A DNA stretch of 64,000 nt from Pengzhenrongella sicca (lineage in GTDB: Bacteria; Actinomycetota; Actinomycetes; Actinomycetales; Cellulomonadaceae), in assembly GCF_017569225.1 (NCBI RefSeq), contig NZ_CP071868.1:186001-250000 (forward strand). The letters are read 5' to 3'. Under the pieces are notes generated by a model, which saw nothing but the letters and a program-made list of their open reading frames with translations, was not told the origin of the DNA and made no database searches. Every line of letters begins with the position of its first letter. Position 1 is the stretch's first letter. The position numbers and the translations under genes are program-made. Positions 16,924-26,112 of the stretch are shown one piece after another.

Positions 16924-17748
16924 GTGAGAGAAGTCACATCGGGCCCGTCGGCGTCGACGGCCGTGCCGCTTCCCGGGCCGGCCCTGCCCCGAGACACCCT
17001 CGCGTCCGGCCCGCGGGCGGACGAGCCCGGCCACCAGCTCGACGGCCGGTCGACCCGGTGGGCCGACCATCGCGAGGCGCGGCGAGCCGAGCTGGTCCGG
17101 ATCGCCCGGAAGGTCGTGCACACGCACGGGCCCGACGTCTCGATGGACGAGATCGCGGCGGCCGCGTGCACCTCGAAGTCGATCGTGTACCGCTACTTCA
17201 GCGACAAGACCGGGCTGCAGATCGCCGTCGCCGAGGCGGTCGTGCTGCAGATCCAGGGCGCCCTCGAGGGGGCGTTGCGCGCCTCGCCGACGCCGCGCGA
17301 CGGCCTGCGCGCGATGGTCAGCGTCTACCTCGAGATGATCGAGTCCTCGCCCAACGTGTACTTCTTCGTCACGCGCGAGGGGTCGCTCGAATCGGGCTCG
17401 CCGCTGGGCCACTTCCTCGACTCGGTCACCGGCCTCGTCGCGGCCCCGTTCGCCCGAGCCCTGATCGACGCTGGCTCGCCTGCCGACGGCGAGAGCCGGG
17501 TCATGGCGCAGATGTGGGCCGCGGGCGCGGTCGGCTTCGTGCGCGGCGCGGGCGAGAACTGGCTGCGCCGGCGCGACGATCCCGACGCGCTCGACCGCAG
17601 CGCCCTGACGATGCAGGTCGCGGCCTGGCTGTGGGCTGGCCCCATCGGCGTGCTCACGCGGGCCCGCGCCACCGAGACCGAGACCGAGACCGAGACCACC
17701 TTCCCGACCGACCCGCCCGCGACACCACTCGTACAGGAGCCCCGATGA
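16924..17748 (+). CDS. TetR family transcriptional regulator
   Basis: A 274-residue TetR-type repressor. After a disordered 45-residue N-terminus, the helix-turn-helix domain spans about 50-97 (VSMDEIAAAACTSKSIVYRY then FSDKTGL), followed by a larger ligand-binding domain. The C-terminus carries a hexanucleotide repeat encoding (TE)n. GTG 16924 has no ribosome-binding site and is probably read from a leaderless mRNA. ATGA overlap couples it to the acyl-CoA dehydrogenase downstream. Given its neighbours it probably senses acyl-CoA or a related lipid and controls the divergent thiolase operon. Confidence 0.86.
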   Translation: MREVTSGPSASTAVPLPGPALPRDTLASGPRADEPGHQLDGRSTRWADHREARRAELVRIARKVVHTHGPDVSMDEIAAAACTSKSIVYRYFSDKTGLQIAVAEAVVLQIQGALEGALRASPTPRDGLRAMVSVYLEMIESSPNVYFFVTREGSLESGSPLGHFLDSVTGLVAAPFARALIDAGSPADGESRVMAQMWAAGAVGFVRGAGENWLRRRDDPDALDRSALTMQVAAWLWAGPIGVLTRARATETETETETTFPTDPPATPLVQEPR

Positions 17749-19883
17749 GTTCCATGCCCGAACGCGCCGATCGCACCGCCGTCGACCCGAAGGCGCCGGA
17801 CGCGACCGCCGTCGTCGACGTCGCGAAGCTGGAGGACCTGCTGCTCGGCCGCTGGGCCGACCTGCGACGCAGCGCGCGCGCCCTCGCGGGCGACCCGCGC
17901 TTCACCAAGACCGAGGGCCTGAGCATGGCGGACCACCGGGCCCGCGTGCTCACCCAGATCAAGACCCTCGCCGCCGGCGGCGACGTGCTGCGCGCCTTCC
18001 CGGCCGAGTTCGGCGGCTCCGACGATCACGGCGGGAGCCTTGCCCGGTTCGAGGAACTCGTCGCGGCGGACCCATCGCTGCAGATCAAGGCGGGGGTCCA
18101 GTGGGGGCTGTTCGCGTCGGCGATCCTGCACCTGGGCACCGCCGAGCACCACCGCCGGCTCCTGCCCGGCGCGATGTCCGTCGCGGTCCCGGGCGTGTTC
18201 GCCATGACCGAGACGGGGCACGGCTCCGACGTCGCGAGCATCGGCACGACCGCCGTCTACGACCCGGCGACCCAGGAGTTCGACCTGCACACGCCGTTCC
18301 GCGCCGCGTGGAAGGACTACCTGGGCAACGCGGGGGAGCACGGCACCGCCGCCGTCGTCTTCGCGCAGCTCGTCACCCGCGGGGTCAACCACGGGGTGCA
18401 CGCGTTCTACGTCCCGCTGCGCGACGGCGAGACCATGGCGTTCCTGCCGGGCATCGACGGCGAGGACGACGGGCTCAAGGGCGGGCTGAACGGCATCGAC
18501 AACGGGCGGCTGCGCTTCGACCACGTGCGCGTCGCGCGCGCGAATCTACTCAACCGCTACGGGGACGTCGCGGCCGACGGCACCTACAGCTCGCCGATCG
18601 CGAGCCCCGGCCGCCGGTTCTTCACGATGCTCAGCACGCTCGTGCAGGGCCGGGTCTCGCTCAACGGCGCGGCCGTGAACGTGAGCAAGCTCGCCCTGGT
18701 CATCGCCGTCACGTACGGCAACGAGCGCCGCCAATTCGCGGGCGGCTCGGACACCGACGAGGTCGTCCTGCTCGACTACGCCGAGCACCAGCGGCGGCTG
18801 CTCCCGCTGCTCGCCGCGACCTACGCCGCGAGCTTTGCGCACGAGCGGCTGCTCGAGACGTTCGACGGCGTCTTCTCGGGGCGCGACGGCTCGGACGAGG
18901 ACCGTGAGGACCTCGAGACCCTGGCCGCGGCGCTCAAGCCGACCTCGACGTGGCACGCCCTCACGACGCTGCAGACGGCGCGGGAGGCGTGCGGCGGGGC
19001 CGGCTTCCTGACCGAGAATCGGCTCGTGTCCCTGCGCGCCGACCTCGACGTGTTCGTCACCTTCGAGGGGGACAACACCGTGCTCCTGCAGCTCGTCGCC
19101 AAGCGCCTGCTCGCGGACTTCGGGCGCGAGTTCTCCGGGATCGACGCGGGCGGGGTGGCCCGGTACATGGCCAACCGCGCCGCCGACGCCGCGCTGCACC
19201 GGACCCCGCTGCTACGGGCGGTCCAGGCGCTCTCCGACGGCGGCAACGTGCGGCGATCGGCCGGTCAGCTGCGCGACGCGCAGACCCAGCGCGAGCTGCT
19301 CACCGACCGCGTGGACACGATGGTCGCGCTGGTCGCGGGCGCGTTGCGGCCCGCGACCAAGGCCTCGCGCGCCGATGCCGCGGCGCTGTTCAACGCGCAC
19401 CAGCACGAGTTGATCGAGGCGGCCCGGGCGCACGCCGACCTCGTCCAGTGGGAGGCGTTCACGGCGGGCCTGGCCCGCGTCGACGACGCCGGGACGCGGC
19501 AGGTGCTCACGTGGGTGCGGGACCTGTTCGGGCTCAGCGTCATCGAGCGGAACCTCGCCTGGTACCTGATCAACGGGCGGCTGTCGGCCGGGCGCGCGCG
19601 GACCGTGACGTCGTACATCGACCGGCTGCTGGGCCGCCTACGCCCGCACGCGCAGGACCTCGTCGACGCGTTCGGGTACGGGCCCGAGCACGTCCGGGCC
19701 ACGATCACCACCGGCGCCGAGCGCGAGCGCCAGGACGAGGCGCGCGCCCACTACCGGGCCGAGCGCGCGTCCGGGGATGCGCCGGTTCCGGAGAAGTCGC
19801 TGCCGCGGGCGCGGCCCGCCCTGGCTCAGCCCTCCCCGGGCGCGCGCCCGGTCGGGACCGAGAACCTCACCGCGGCGAGCTGA
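17745..19883 (+). CDS. Acyl-CoA dehydrogenase/oxidase family protein
   Basis: A 712-residue flavoprotein of the acyl-CoA dehydrogenase/acyl-CoA oxidase superfamily, longer than ordinary dehydrogenases (about 380) and close to acyl-CoA oxidases with a C-terminal extension. The N-terminal helical domain carries AFPAEFGGSDDHGG. The beta-barrel FAD-binding motif is FAMTETGHGSDVASI, and the C-terminal FAD/nucleotide loop is TFEGDNTVLLQL. It catalyses alpha-beta desaturation of acyl-CoA, the first beta-oxidation step, matching the thiolase, hydratase and reductase opposite. ATG 17745 overlaps the tetR stop and has AGGAG six bases upstream. Whether it uses oxygen or an electron-transfer flavoprotein is undecided. 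Confidence 0.9.
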   Translation: MSSMPERADRTAVDPKAPDATAVVDVAKLEDLLLGRWADLRRSARALAGDPRFTKTEGLSMADHRARVLTQIKTLAAGGDVLRAFPAEFGGSDDHGGSLARFEELVAADPSLQIKAGVQWGLFASAILHLGTAEHHRRLLPGAMSVAVPGVFAMTETGHGSDVASIGTTAVYDPATQEFDLHTPFRAAWKDYLGNAGEHGTAAVVFAQLVTRGVNHGVHAFYVPLRDGETMAFLPGIDGEDDGLKGGLNGIDNGRLRFDHVRVARANLLNRYGDVAADGTYSSPIASPGRRFFTMLSTLVQGRVSLNGAAVNVSKLALVIAVTYGNERRQFAGGSDTDEVVLLDYAEHQRRLLPLLAATYAASFAHERLLETFDGVFSGRDGSDEDREDLETLAAALKPTSTWHALTTLQTAREACGGAGFLTENRLVSLRADLDVFVTFEGDNTVLLQLVAKRLLADFGREFSGIDAGGVARYMANRAADAALHRTPLLRAVQALSDGGNVRRSAGQLRDAQTQRELLTDRVDTMVALVAGALRPATKASRADAAALFNAHQHELIEAARAHADLVQWEAFTAGLARVDDAGTRQVLTWVRDLFGLSVIERNLAWYLINGRLSAGRARTVTSYIDRLLGRLRPHAQDLVDAFGYGPEHVRATITTGAERERQDEARAHYRAERASGDAPVPEKSLPRARPALAQPSPGARPVGTENLTAAS

Positions 19884-19892
19884 GCGGCGGGC

Positions 19893-19922
19893 CGCCGGCG
19901 CCCCCACGCGGGCGTCGGCGGA
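19893..19922. terminator. Bidirectional hairpin terminator candidate
   Basis: CCGCCGGCGCCC (19893-19904) pairs with GGGCGTCGGCGG (19911-19922) over 12 bp (one G-U) around a 6-nt loop. It lies between the convergent acyl-CoA dehydrogenase and pyruvyl transferase genes. There is no clear U-tract, as is usual in high-GC actinobacteria. Confidence 0.6.
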
Positions 19923-19927
19923 CCGGC

Positions 19928-21097
19928 TCAGGCGTCGGCGTCGGCGCGGGGCAGCAGGCGATCCAGGGCCGCGAACTGCGCCTGGGCTCGCGACGCCACA
20001 CCCGTCAGGTCGCCGTGGCCCCACTGGCCCACGTCCGCGCCGACGCGCCGGCCCTGCACGATCGACGCCAGCGAGACCCGCGGGCCTTCGTACCCCACCA
20101 GGTCGAGCGTCGCCGCGGTCTTGTCGCTGTAGAGGATGGGCAGCACCGGCTTGCCGGCGGCGAGCGCGATCACCGTCGCGTGGAAGCGTGTGCCGACCAC
20201 CGCGTCCGCCGCCCTCAGGACGGCGAGCGCCTCGTCGAGATCGCCTCGGTACCGGTAGGAGTCCACGCTGCCCTCAGGGATGCTGCCCCGCAGGCGGTCC
20301 TGGATCCGGTCGATCACCGCCTCGTCCCCCTGGAACCGGCAGAACGAGATGAACCGGACCCGCTGCCCGGTGAGGATGACCTCCCGCGCGAGGTCCACCA
20401 GGTAGGTCTCGTACGCCGATCCCGCCGCCGCGCCATGCGTGCCCGCGAAGTCCATGACCGACACGACAACGCCGCCGCCGGACGTCGCTGTGCCGTCCGA
20501 CGTCGCTGTGCCGCCCGATGTTGCTGTGCCGCCCGACGGCCCAGCGTCGCCCGACCCCTCGGTGCCGGCGAGCCCCGCCGCGGCGCCGAACACGATGTCC
20601 GGCTCCACCCGGATCCCCGGCACGTCGGGAAAGGCGGCCCTCGACGCCTCGTCCCGGAAGCACACGTCGCGCGCGTCGCGCAGGATCGACCCGATCAGGT
20701 GCGGGTACTCCGCGCTGAGGTAGGGACCGAAGTTGGCGCCCAGGATCACGTACGGAACCGTGAGCGAGCGGTAGAAGGCGCGCTCCGCGCGCCAGTAGCC
20801 CAACGATCCCGGGTGCTCGATGAAGATGGACCCGCCGATGTGGACGAGAAGATCGGCGCCGGTCGGGACGCTCACCCCCGCCCGGGCCGGGGCGGGCCGG
20901 CCGACTCGAGCGCGGACCCGCTCGAGCACCGTCGGACGCGGTGCGCGCTGCACGATGCGCGGGTGCTGGTCGAACGTCTGATTGTGCTCGCGCGTCTCGA
21001 TCAGGAAGCGCGCGTCATACCGGTCCGCGAGCATCCGCACGAACAGGTCGTCCCCGAGGTTGTTGCGTGCATAGAACCTGACCACAACCCGCTTCAT
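19928..21097 (-). CDS. Polysaccharide pyruvyl transferase family protein
   Basis: A 389-residue protein of the PS_pyruv_trans family, which adds ketal pyruvate from PEP to sugars of surface polysaccharides. Features are the N-terminal RFYARNNLGDDLF, an ILGANFGPY central motif, VCFRDEAS, and the C-terminal VVGTRFHATVIALAAGKPVLP that matches the family's catalytic half. ATG 21097 has GGAGG five bases upstream. A short Gly-Thr-Ala-Thr-Ser tandem insertion sits near the middle. It is the distal gene of the minus-strand polysaccharide operon. The acceptor sugar is not known. Confidence 0.88.
   Translation of the reverse strand: MKRVVVRFYARNNLGDDLFVRMLADRYDARFLIETREHNQTFDQHPRIVQRAPRPTVLERVRARVGRPAPARAGVSVPTGADLLVHIGGSIFIEHPGSLGYWRAERAFYRSLTVPYVILGANFGPYLSAEYPHLIGSILRDARDVCFRDEASRAAFPDVPGIRVEPDIVFGAAAGLAGTEGSGDAGPSGGTATSGGTATSDGTATSGGGVVVSVMDFAGTHGAAAGSAYETYLVDLAREVILTGQRVRFISFCRFQGDEAVIDRIQDRLRGSIPEGSVDSYRYRGDLDEALAVLRAADAVVGTRFHATVIALAAGKPVLPILYSDKTAATLDLVGYEGPRVSLASIVQGRRVGADVGQWGHGDLTGVASRAQAQFAALDRLLPRADADA
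20470..20540. repeat. 18-bp tandem repeats inside the pyruvyl transferase gene
   Basis: Three near-identical 18-bp units (core GACGTCGCTGTGCCG) encode repeated GGTATS on the minus strand. They interrupt the link between the two halves of the protein as a flexible insert. The unit is in frame, consistent with slippage expansion. Confidence 0.7.
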
Positions 21098-21150
21098 CAC
21101 AGCCTCCTCGACCATCGTCCCGAACGCACCGCTGGCTTCACCGCGCGCGC

Positions 21151-22605
21151 CTACCGCCGGCGGATTCCCTTGAGCTGCGTGAACAGCAGCACCACGCTGC
21201 CTCGGTCGCCGATCGTGATGAGGCCGGCGTAGAGGACGACCCCGGCGGGCAGCAGGACGGCCACGTGCACGAGGTCCGACTGCCCCGTCAGCAGCTGCGC
21301 CAGGCCCGTGACGCCGGCGACCGCGAGGAGCCCGGCCAGGATCGGCTTCCACACGATCCCCAGCGTGGTCACGGGGTTGATCCGCGCCGTCGTCCACAAC
21401 AGCCAGAACCAGATCGGGGTCGAGACGAACAGCGCCACGAGGACGGCCGCGAGCGCGAACCAGCGCAGGTCGCCGAGGAATCCGCCCACGACGAACCCGG
21501 CGACGGTGAGCGTCCCGGTGATGGCCCGGACGGCCAGCACCTTCACCGGACGACCCATCGCCGTGATGATCGCCGCGTCGTAGTAGCGCAGCGCCTGGAC
21601 GACCCCGAGGATCGCCAGGATCTGCATGACCGGCACGGACTCCTGCCACTGGTTGCCGAACAGCAGCGGGATGAGCCACGGGCCCGTCGCCGCCACGAGG
21701 GCGAAGACCGGCACGGCGGCCGTCGCCGTCAGCCGCACGGTCTGGTAGTAGGCCGACTGCAGGCGCGCGACCTCCCCGTTCATGCGCGAGAAGACGGGGA
21801 ACATCACCTGGTTGATGCTGGAGGCGAACACCTCGACCATGATCCGGAAGATCCTGAAGGCGATGGTGTAGATGCCGAGGGCCGCGGCCCCCATCGTGCG
21901 CCCGATGATCAGGTCGTCGGCCCGGGACACGAAGGTCTCCAGGGTGCGGGCCCCCGCCACGGCCGAGCCGAATCGCATGAGGTTCGTGAACTGCGGCCAG
22001 CTGAAGTGCAGCCCCGGCGGCTTCCGGCTGGAGGCCCAGAGCAGGACGGTGCCGAGGAAGTTGTCGGTGAGCGTCCGGGCGATGAGGGAGAAGACCCCGA
22101 ACCCGAGCAGGGCCATGGTCACGCCCACGATGCCGCCGCCGAGGGCGCCGAGGGTCCCGCGGATCGCGATCGGCCGGAACTCGAGCGACCGCTGGAGATC
22201 GGTCATCGGGACCACGGACAGGCTCGCCAGGACGAGCGACGCGGAGAGCAGGGCGATGACCGGCGCGGCGTCGGCGTTGCCCAGGAAGGCCGCGATCTGG
22301 CCAGACGTGGCCAGTACCAGGCCCGCCAGCAGGACGCCGATCGCCAGCGCCCCCCAGAAGAGGGAGTCACGCTGCAGGGAGGTGAACTCCTTGCTCTGTA
22401 CGGCGGCCTGCCCGAGCCCGAGGTCGCGCGCGACATCGACGAAGGCCAGGATCGAGCTCGCGAGTGCCGCGAGGCCGAAGGCCGCAGGTTCGAGGGTGCG
22501 CGCGAGGATCATCAGCACGGCCAGATCGGTGATCCGAGCGACCAGGCGGCTCGCCGTCGTCCACGCCACGCCCCGGCCGGCGGACCCGGCCAGCGTCGCC
22601 GCCAT
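21151..22605 (-). CDS. Lipopolysaccharide/polysaccharide flippase (PST/MOP superfamily)
   Basis: A 484-residue integral membrane protein with about 14 predicted hydrophobic helices and the N-terminal GRGVAWTTASRL/ILARTLEPAAFGLAALA pattern typical of Wzx-like polysaccharide exporters. It would flip lipid-linked oligosaccharides across the membrane. ATG 22605 overlaps the stop of the upstream glycosyltransferase by one base. The downstream pyruvyl transferase follows after 53 nt. This flippase, the polymerase-like gene at 35256 and the Wzz-like gene at 32736 suggest a Wzx/Wzy-type pathway. Confidence 0.9.
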   Translation of the reverse strand: MAATLAGSAGRGVAWTTASRLVARITDLAVLMILARTLEPAAFGLAALASSILAFVDVARDLGLGQAAVQSKEFTSLQRDSLFWGALAIGVLLAGLVLATSGQIAAFLGNADAAPVIALLSASLVLASLSVVPMTDLQRSLEFRPIAIRGTLGALGGGIVGVTMALLGFGVFSLIARTLTDNFLGTVLLWASSRKPPGLHFSWPQFTNLMRFGSAVAGARTLETFVSRADDLIIGRTMGAAALGIYTIAFRIFRIMVEVFASSINQVMFPVFSRMNGEVARLQSAYYQTVRLTATAAVPVFALVAATGPWLIPLLFGNQWQESVPVMQILAILGVVQALRYYDAAIITAMGRPVKVLAVRAITGTLTVAGFVVGGFLGDLRWFALAAVLVALFVSTPIWFWLLWTTARINPVTTLGIVWKPILAGLLAVAGVTGLAQLLTGQSDLVHVAVLLPAGVVLYAGLITIGDRGSVVLLFTQLKGIRRR

Positions 22606-23579
22606 CAGCGGTCCCGCCCCGCGCCGACGCGCCGCAGCGCCGGCGTGCGCATCGTCAGGTAGCGCTCGCCCACGCGCAGCGCGGCGACGACGACGGACGC
22701 GCTGCCGGGGCGGCGGCCGCGCAGCGCGAGGGCCAGGGCGAGGGTCAGCCGCAGCGCGGCCCCGACCGCCCGCTGGTTGAGCATGCGCAGGAGGACGAAG
22801 CGGTAGTACCAGACGAGGTACCTCGCCGCGAAGTCCGCCCGGGCGCCCGCAGCCTCGCCGAGGAACGCGCCGGGCGACGTGAGCAGCGGCGGCGCGGGGT
22901 AGGCCGATCCTCGTCCGGCGCTGAGCGAGCTGGCGTCCGTGTGGAACCGCACCAGCGCTCGGTCGACGAAGGCGAGCTCGTCCGAGAGCGCGACCCGGGC
23001 CCACAGGAAGGAGTCCTCACCGAAGGTGCAGTGGTGCTCGTAGTAGCCGCCACGCCGATCGAACTCGCTCCGCCGGATCACCGTGGCGCTGCTGTGCAGC
23101 GCGTCAACGACCCGCTTGAAGGTCGGCCCGTCGACCGATCCGTCCCAGCGCCAGCGGCCCCGAACCGACGACGGGCTCGGGATCGCCGTGCCGACGCCCG
23201 CTTCGATCCGGACCCACCCGCTCGCGGCCGCGGCCGCGAGCGGCTGAGCCTCGAGGGCACCGACGAGCGCCGCCAAGAACTCGGGCTCCCACTCGTCGTC
23301 GGCGTCGAGGAAGGCGACGAGCTCCTCCGCGGCGCCCGCGACCCCGCGATTGCGCGCGGCGCCCGGTCCCTGATTCTCCTGGCAGATCAGCTCGACCCGC
23401 TCGTCCGCCAGGAACGGCCGCACGCGATCGCGCGAGTCGTCGAGCGACCCGTCGTCCACGACCACGAGCCGCCACGAGCCGTACGTCTGGCGCTGGACCG
23501 AGCTGAGGGCTCGCTCGAGCACGGCGCTCTTGTTGTACACCGGCACCACGATCACGACGCGCGCCTGCGTCGCCGTCAC
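22605..23579 (-). CDS. Glycosyltransferase family 2
   Basis: A 324-residue GT-A fold inverting glycosyltransferase. Visible are the nucleotide-binding N-terminus (VVIVVPVYNKSAVLERALSS), VVVDDGSLDDS, the metal-binding FLDADDEWEP and a GEDSFLWAR acceptor-loop motif. A hydrophobic C-terminal stretch may associate with the membrane. GTG 23579 overlaps the upstream gene's stop (GTGA). Donor and acceptor sugars cannot be inferred. Confidence 0.9.
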   Translation of the reverse strand: MTATQARVVIVVPVYNKSAVLERALSSVQRQTYGSWRLVVVDDGSLDDSRDRVRPFLADERVELICQENQGPGAARNRGVAGAAEELVAFLDADDEWEPEFLAALVGALEAQPLAAAAASGWVRIEAGVGTAIPSPSSVRGRWRWDGSVDGPTFKRVVDALHSSATVIRRSEFDRRGGYYEHHCTFGEDSFLWARVALSDELAFVDRALVRFHTDASSLSAGRGSAYPAPPLLTSPGAFLGEAAGARADFAARYLVWYYRFVLLRMLNQRAVGAALRLTLALALALRGRRPGSASVVVAALRVGERYLTMRTPALRRVGAGRDR

Positions 23580-24706
23580 CGGGCGTCCACCAGGCGGCGG
23601 GGGGCCAGCAGGCGGTGGGTCCGGTCGGCGCGCAGCCGGGTACTCGCCTGCCGCACCGTGACCCCGAGGCCCGCCCAGGTCCGCCGCTCGAGGTTCGGCG
23701 GAGCGGGTCGTTCCTGCGTGAGGCACGCCTCGATGGTCGGCAGCACGCCGGTGTCGAAGAGGAAGACCCACCCGTCGCCCACCTCGTCGCGCAGCTCGCG
23801 AAACACCGGCGTGTCGGGCAGGACGACGGGTCGGTCCAGGCTCAGCGCGAGGAGCGCGGCACCGGAGTTCGTCACCTGCAGGTAGTTCAGGATCACCACG
23901 TCGCACGCGCGGATGTGCTCCTGCAACGCCTCGTCGCCCAGTCGGGCGTCCAGCCACGTCGCGTTGCCGGCGCCGGCGACGGCGGCGCGCAGGACCCTGG
24001 CGTAGTCGTCGTCGCGCCCGGCCCCGATCAGCGTCAACGAGCAGTCGGTCGAGCTGGCGGCGAACGTCTCGACCAGCTCAAGGAAACCCCGGTACGGGCG
24101 CACCTCTCCGAACGACAGCACCTCCGCGCGCTCGGGCGGCGGCGCGCTCGGCCCGTGGACGGGGTAGGCCGGGTGCGTGATCACGCGCGTGACGCACCCC
24201 GGGCCGAAGCGGGCCCGCACGTCGTTGCCGGACGCCTGCGACATGACCCAGAACTCGTCCACGAGCCGTTGGAACAGTCGGATCCCCGCGCGGCCGACCA
24301 CGTCCCCACGCTGGTCGTGCGGCTCGAGGTTGTGCACCGTCCAGGCAACCCGAGTGCCCCGCGCCTTGGCGACGAGGAGGGCGGCGAGCCGGCTGGCCAT
24401 CACGACGGCCCGCCGTGGTGACCGGCCGACTCGGCCGAAGACGGGCTCCGGCCAGTGCACGTGCACGACGTCGGGGCGGGACACGAGGAGGCCGATCGAG
24501 CTCCACGCCCTGGCGTCCACGCCCGCACGACGCACGGCGTCGAACCACATGCTCGGGAACGGATTCGCGCCCGGATCGCTCGTGGCGGCGCTCGTCATGA
24601 GCGTGATCCGATCGCCAGGCGCCCCTGGGGCGCTCCCGCGCGGCCGACTCGGCACGCCTGCTACATCCACGCATTCCCCCGGTGCCTCGGTGAGCTCGAG
24701 AGGCAT
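23576..24706 (-). CDS. Glycosyltransferase, GT-B fold
   Basis: A retaining-type GT-B glycosyltransferase of up to 376 residues: DVVHVHWPEPVFG and VAWTVHNLEPHD in the N-terminal acceptor domain, then SFGEVRPYRGFLELVE and a weak C-terminal E-x7-E region in the donor domain. The frame opens at ATG 24706, which lies within an inverted repeat (CGGTGCC/GGCACCG), but homologous sequence seems to begin nearer ATG 24598. The true start is therefore uncertain. It is translationally coupled to the next GT2 gene. Confidence 0.85.
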   Translation of the reverse strand: MPLELTEAPGECVDVAGVPSRPRGSAPGAPGDRITLMTSAATSDPGANPFPSMWFDAVRRAGVDARAWSSIGLLVSRPDVVHVHWPEPVFGRVGRSPRRAVVMASRLAALLVAKARGTRVAWTVHNLEPHDQRGDVVGRAGIRLFQRLVDEFWVMSQASGNDVRARFGPGCVTRVITHPAYPVHGPSAPPPERAEVLSFGEVRPYRGFLELVETFAASSTDCSLTLIGAGRDDDYARVLRAAVAGAGNATWLDARLGDEALQEHIRACDVVILNYLQVTNSGAALLALSLDRPVVLPDTPVFRELRDEVGDGWVFLFDTGVLPTIEACLTQERPAPPNLERRTWAGLGVTVRQASTRLRADRTHRLLAPRRLVDAR

Positions 24707-24878
24707 CGGGCACCGAGGTACGGGCCCGGGGCCGTTCCCGCTGGTAGGAGAACGCTCGCGCCGGACCTGCCCGCGTCGACCGCCTCGCGGGCAAGTATGG
24801 GTGTTTTGTCGGAGGCGAACAAGGATGAAGTCGACGGCGCCCGACGCGGTGTCGGCCGGCCGGCCGTGCGGCGCCCGG

Positions 24879-26033
24879 TCACCGCGGGTCGGTGGCCGAG
24901 GCGACCAGGGGGGTGAGGCGGACCCCCCAGGACACCCGCGCGAGGACCGCGTTGCGGCCCGCGGCGTCGAGCGGCCCGAGCGCCAGGGCGGCGCGCACCG
25001 CTGGGGCCCACTCGTCCCGGGTGCGGCACAGCAGCACCCGTTCGCCCTCGACGGCCACGGGCGGCAGGTCCGTCGCGACCACCGGGAGGCCGGCGGCGAG
25101 GTACTCGTACATCTTCAGGGGCGACATCGCGCGGGTCATCGGGGTGTCGTGATGAGGGATCAGGCCCACCCGCGCGGCGCTGACCACCTCGACCAGCTCG
25201 CGCTGGCCGAGCGAGCCCGTGAGGGTCACGCCGTCCATGGCCTCCAGGCGCGCGCGCTGCTCCGGGTCGAAGCACGGCCCGACGACGACGACCTCGGGCA
25301 CGGCCTTGAGCACCTCGGCGAACAGGCTGTCGTCGACGCGACCCTCGACGGACCCGGCGTACACCGCGTACGGGCCCCGCTCGGTCCACTTGTTCGCCGC
25401 GGGTACCTCGCGCGGGGCCCAGAGCTCGGCGTCGACCCCGTTGGGCAGGGTCCGCGCCCGGCCGGGCGCGATCCGCTCGGAGAGCTCGTCCGAGATGGTG
25501 AAGATGTCGTCGCACCGGTCGCGGATGCGCCGGTAGGCCTCCTCGTACGCGGGCGACCAGGCGCGTCGCTTGGTGCCGTGCACGAAGTCGTCCTGGCCGA
25601 CGTAGACCAGGCGGGTGATCCAGGGGGCGTCCGCGAAGGCCGCGACGAACGGGTCGTAGGTGATCAGCGCGGCGCCGTCCGTGGCCGACAGCCCGGCGGC
25701 CGCGCCGACCCGGCGGGCGTACCGGCGGAACTGGACCTCGAGGCCCGGCACGTCGAGCGGATCGGCGCGGCGCAGCCGGCGCGGGCTGATGCGGCGCACC
25801 GGCTTGCCGCGCACCGACAGCGTCTGCCGGGTCTTGAGCGTGCGTCGCCGGGCGACCTGGACCGGCCAGGACCGCCACGGGTCGGAGACGATCAGCCGGC
25901 CGACGTCGGCGCTCTCGGCCAGCGCGATCAGCGCGCGGTCCGGCGGGCGGCAGAACTCCCGGTCGACGATGTCGTCGACCGTCTCGAGGACGAGGGCGAG
26001 CACGACGGTTGGTTTGCGCAGTTTGTCACCCAT
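24879..26033 (-). CDS. Glycosyltransferase family 4-like
   Basis: A 384-residue GT-B protein. The C-terminal domain shows TLPNGVDAELW, YAVYAGSVEGR, VGPCFDPEQ and SPLKMYEYLAAGLPVVATDLPP, the usual GT4 donor-binding region. ATG 26033 is preferred: TACTCT lies eight bases upstream like a -10, suggesting a leaderless transcript. The frame upstream of it lacks homology. It is separated by 172 nt from the next glycosyltransferase in the same direction. Confidence 0.87.
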   Translation of the reverse strand: MGDKLRKPTVVLALVLETVDDIVDREFCRPPDRALIALAESADVGRLIVSDPWRSWPVQVARRRTLKTRQTLSVRGKPVRRISPRRLRRADPLDVPGLEVQFRRYARRVGAAAGLSATDGAALITYDPFVAAFADAPWITRLVYVGQDDFVHGTKRRAWSPAYEEAYRRIRDRCDDIFTISDELSERIAPGRARTLPNGVDAELWAPREVPAANKWTERGPYAVYAGSVEGRVDDSLFAEVLKAVPEVVVVGPCFDPEQRARLEAMDGVTLTGSLGQRELVEVVSAARVGLIPHHDTPMTRAMSPLKMYEYLAAGLPVVATDLPPVAVEGERVLLCRTRDEWAPAVRAALALGPLDAAGRNAVLARVSWGVRLTPLVASATDPR

Positions 26034-26112
26034 GGTCAGAGAGTATGACGGGTGCGGCGCCGACCGGGGCCAGCCGGACGAGGAATCCGGCTGGCCGCAG
26101 TCGCCGGTGCCC

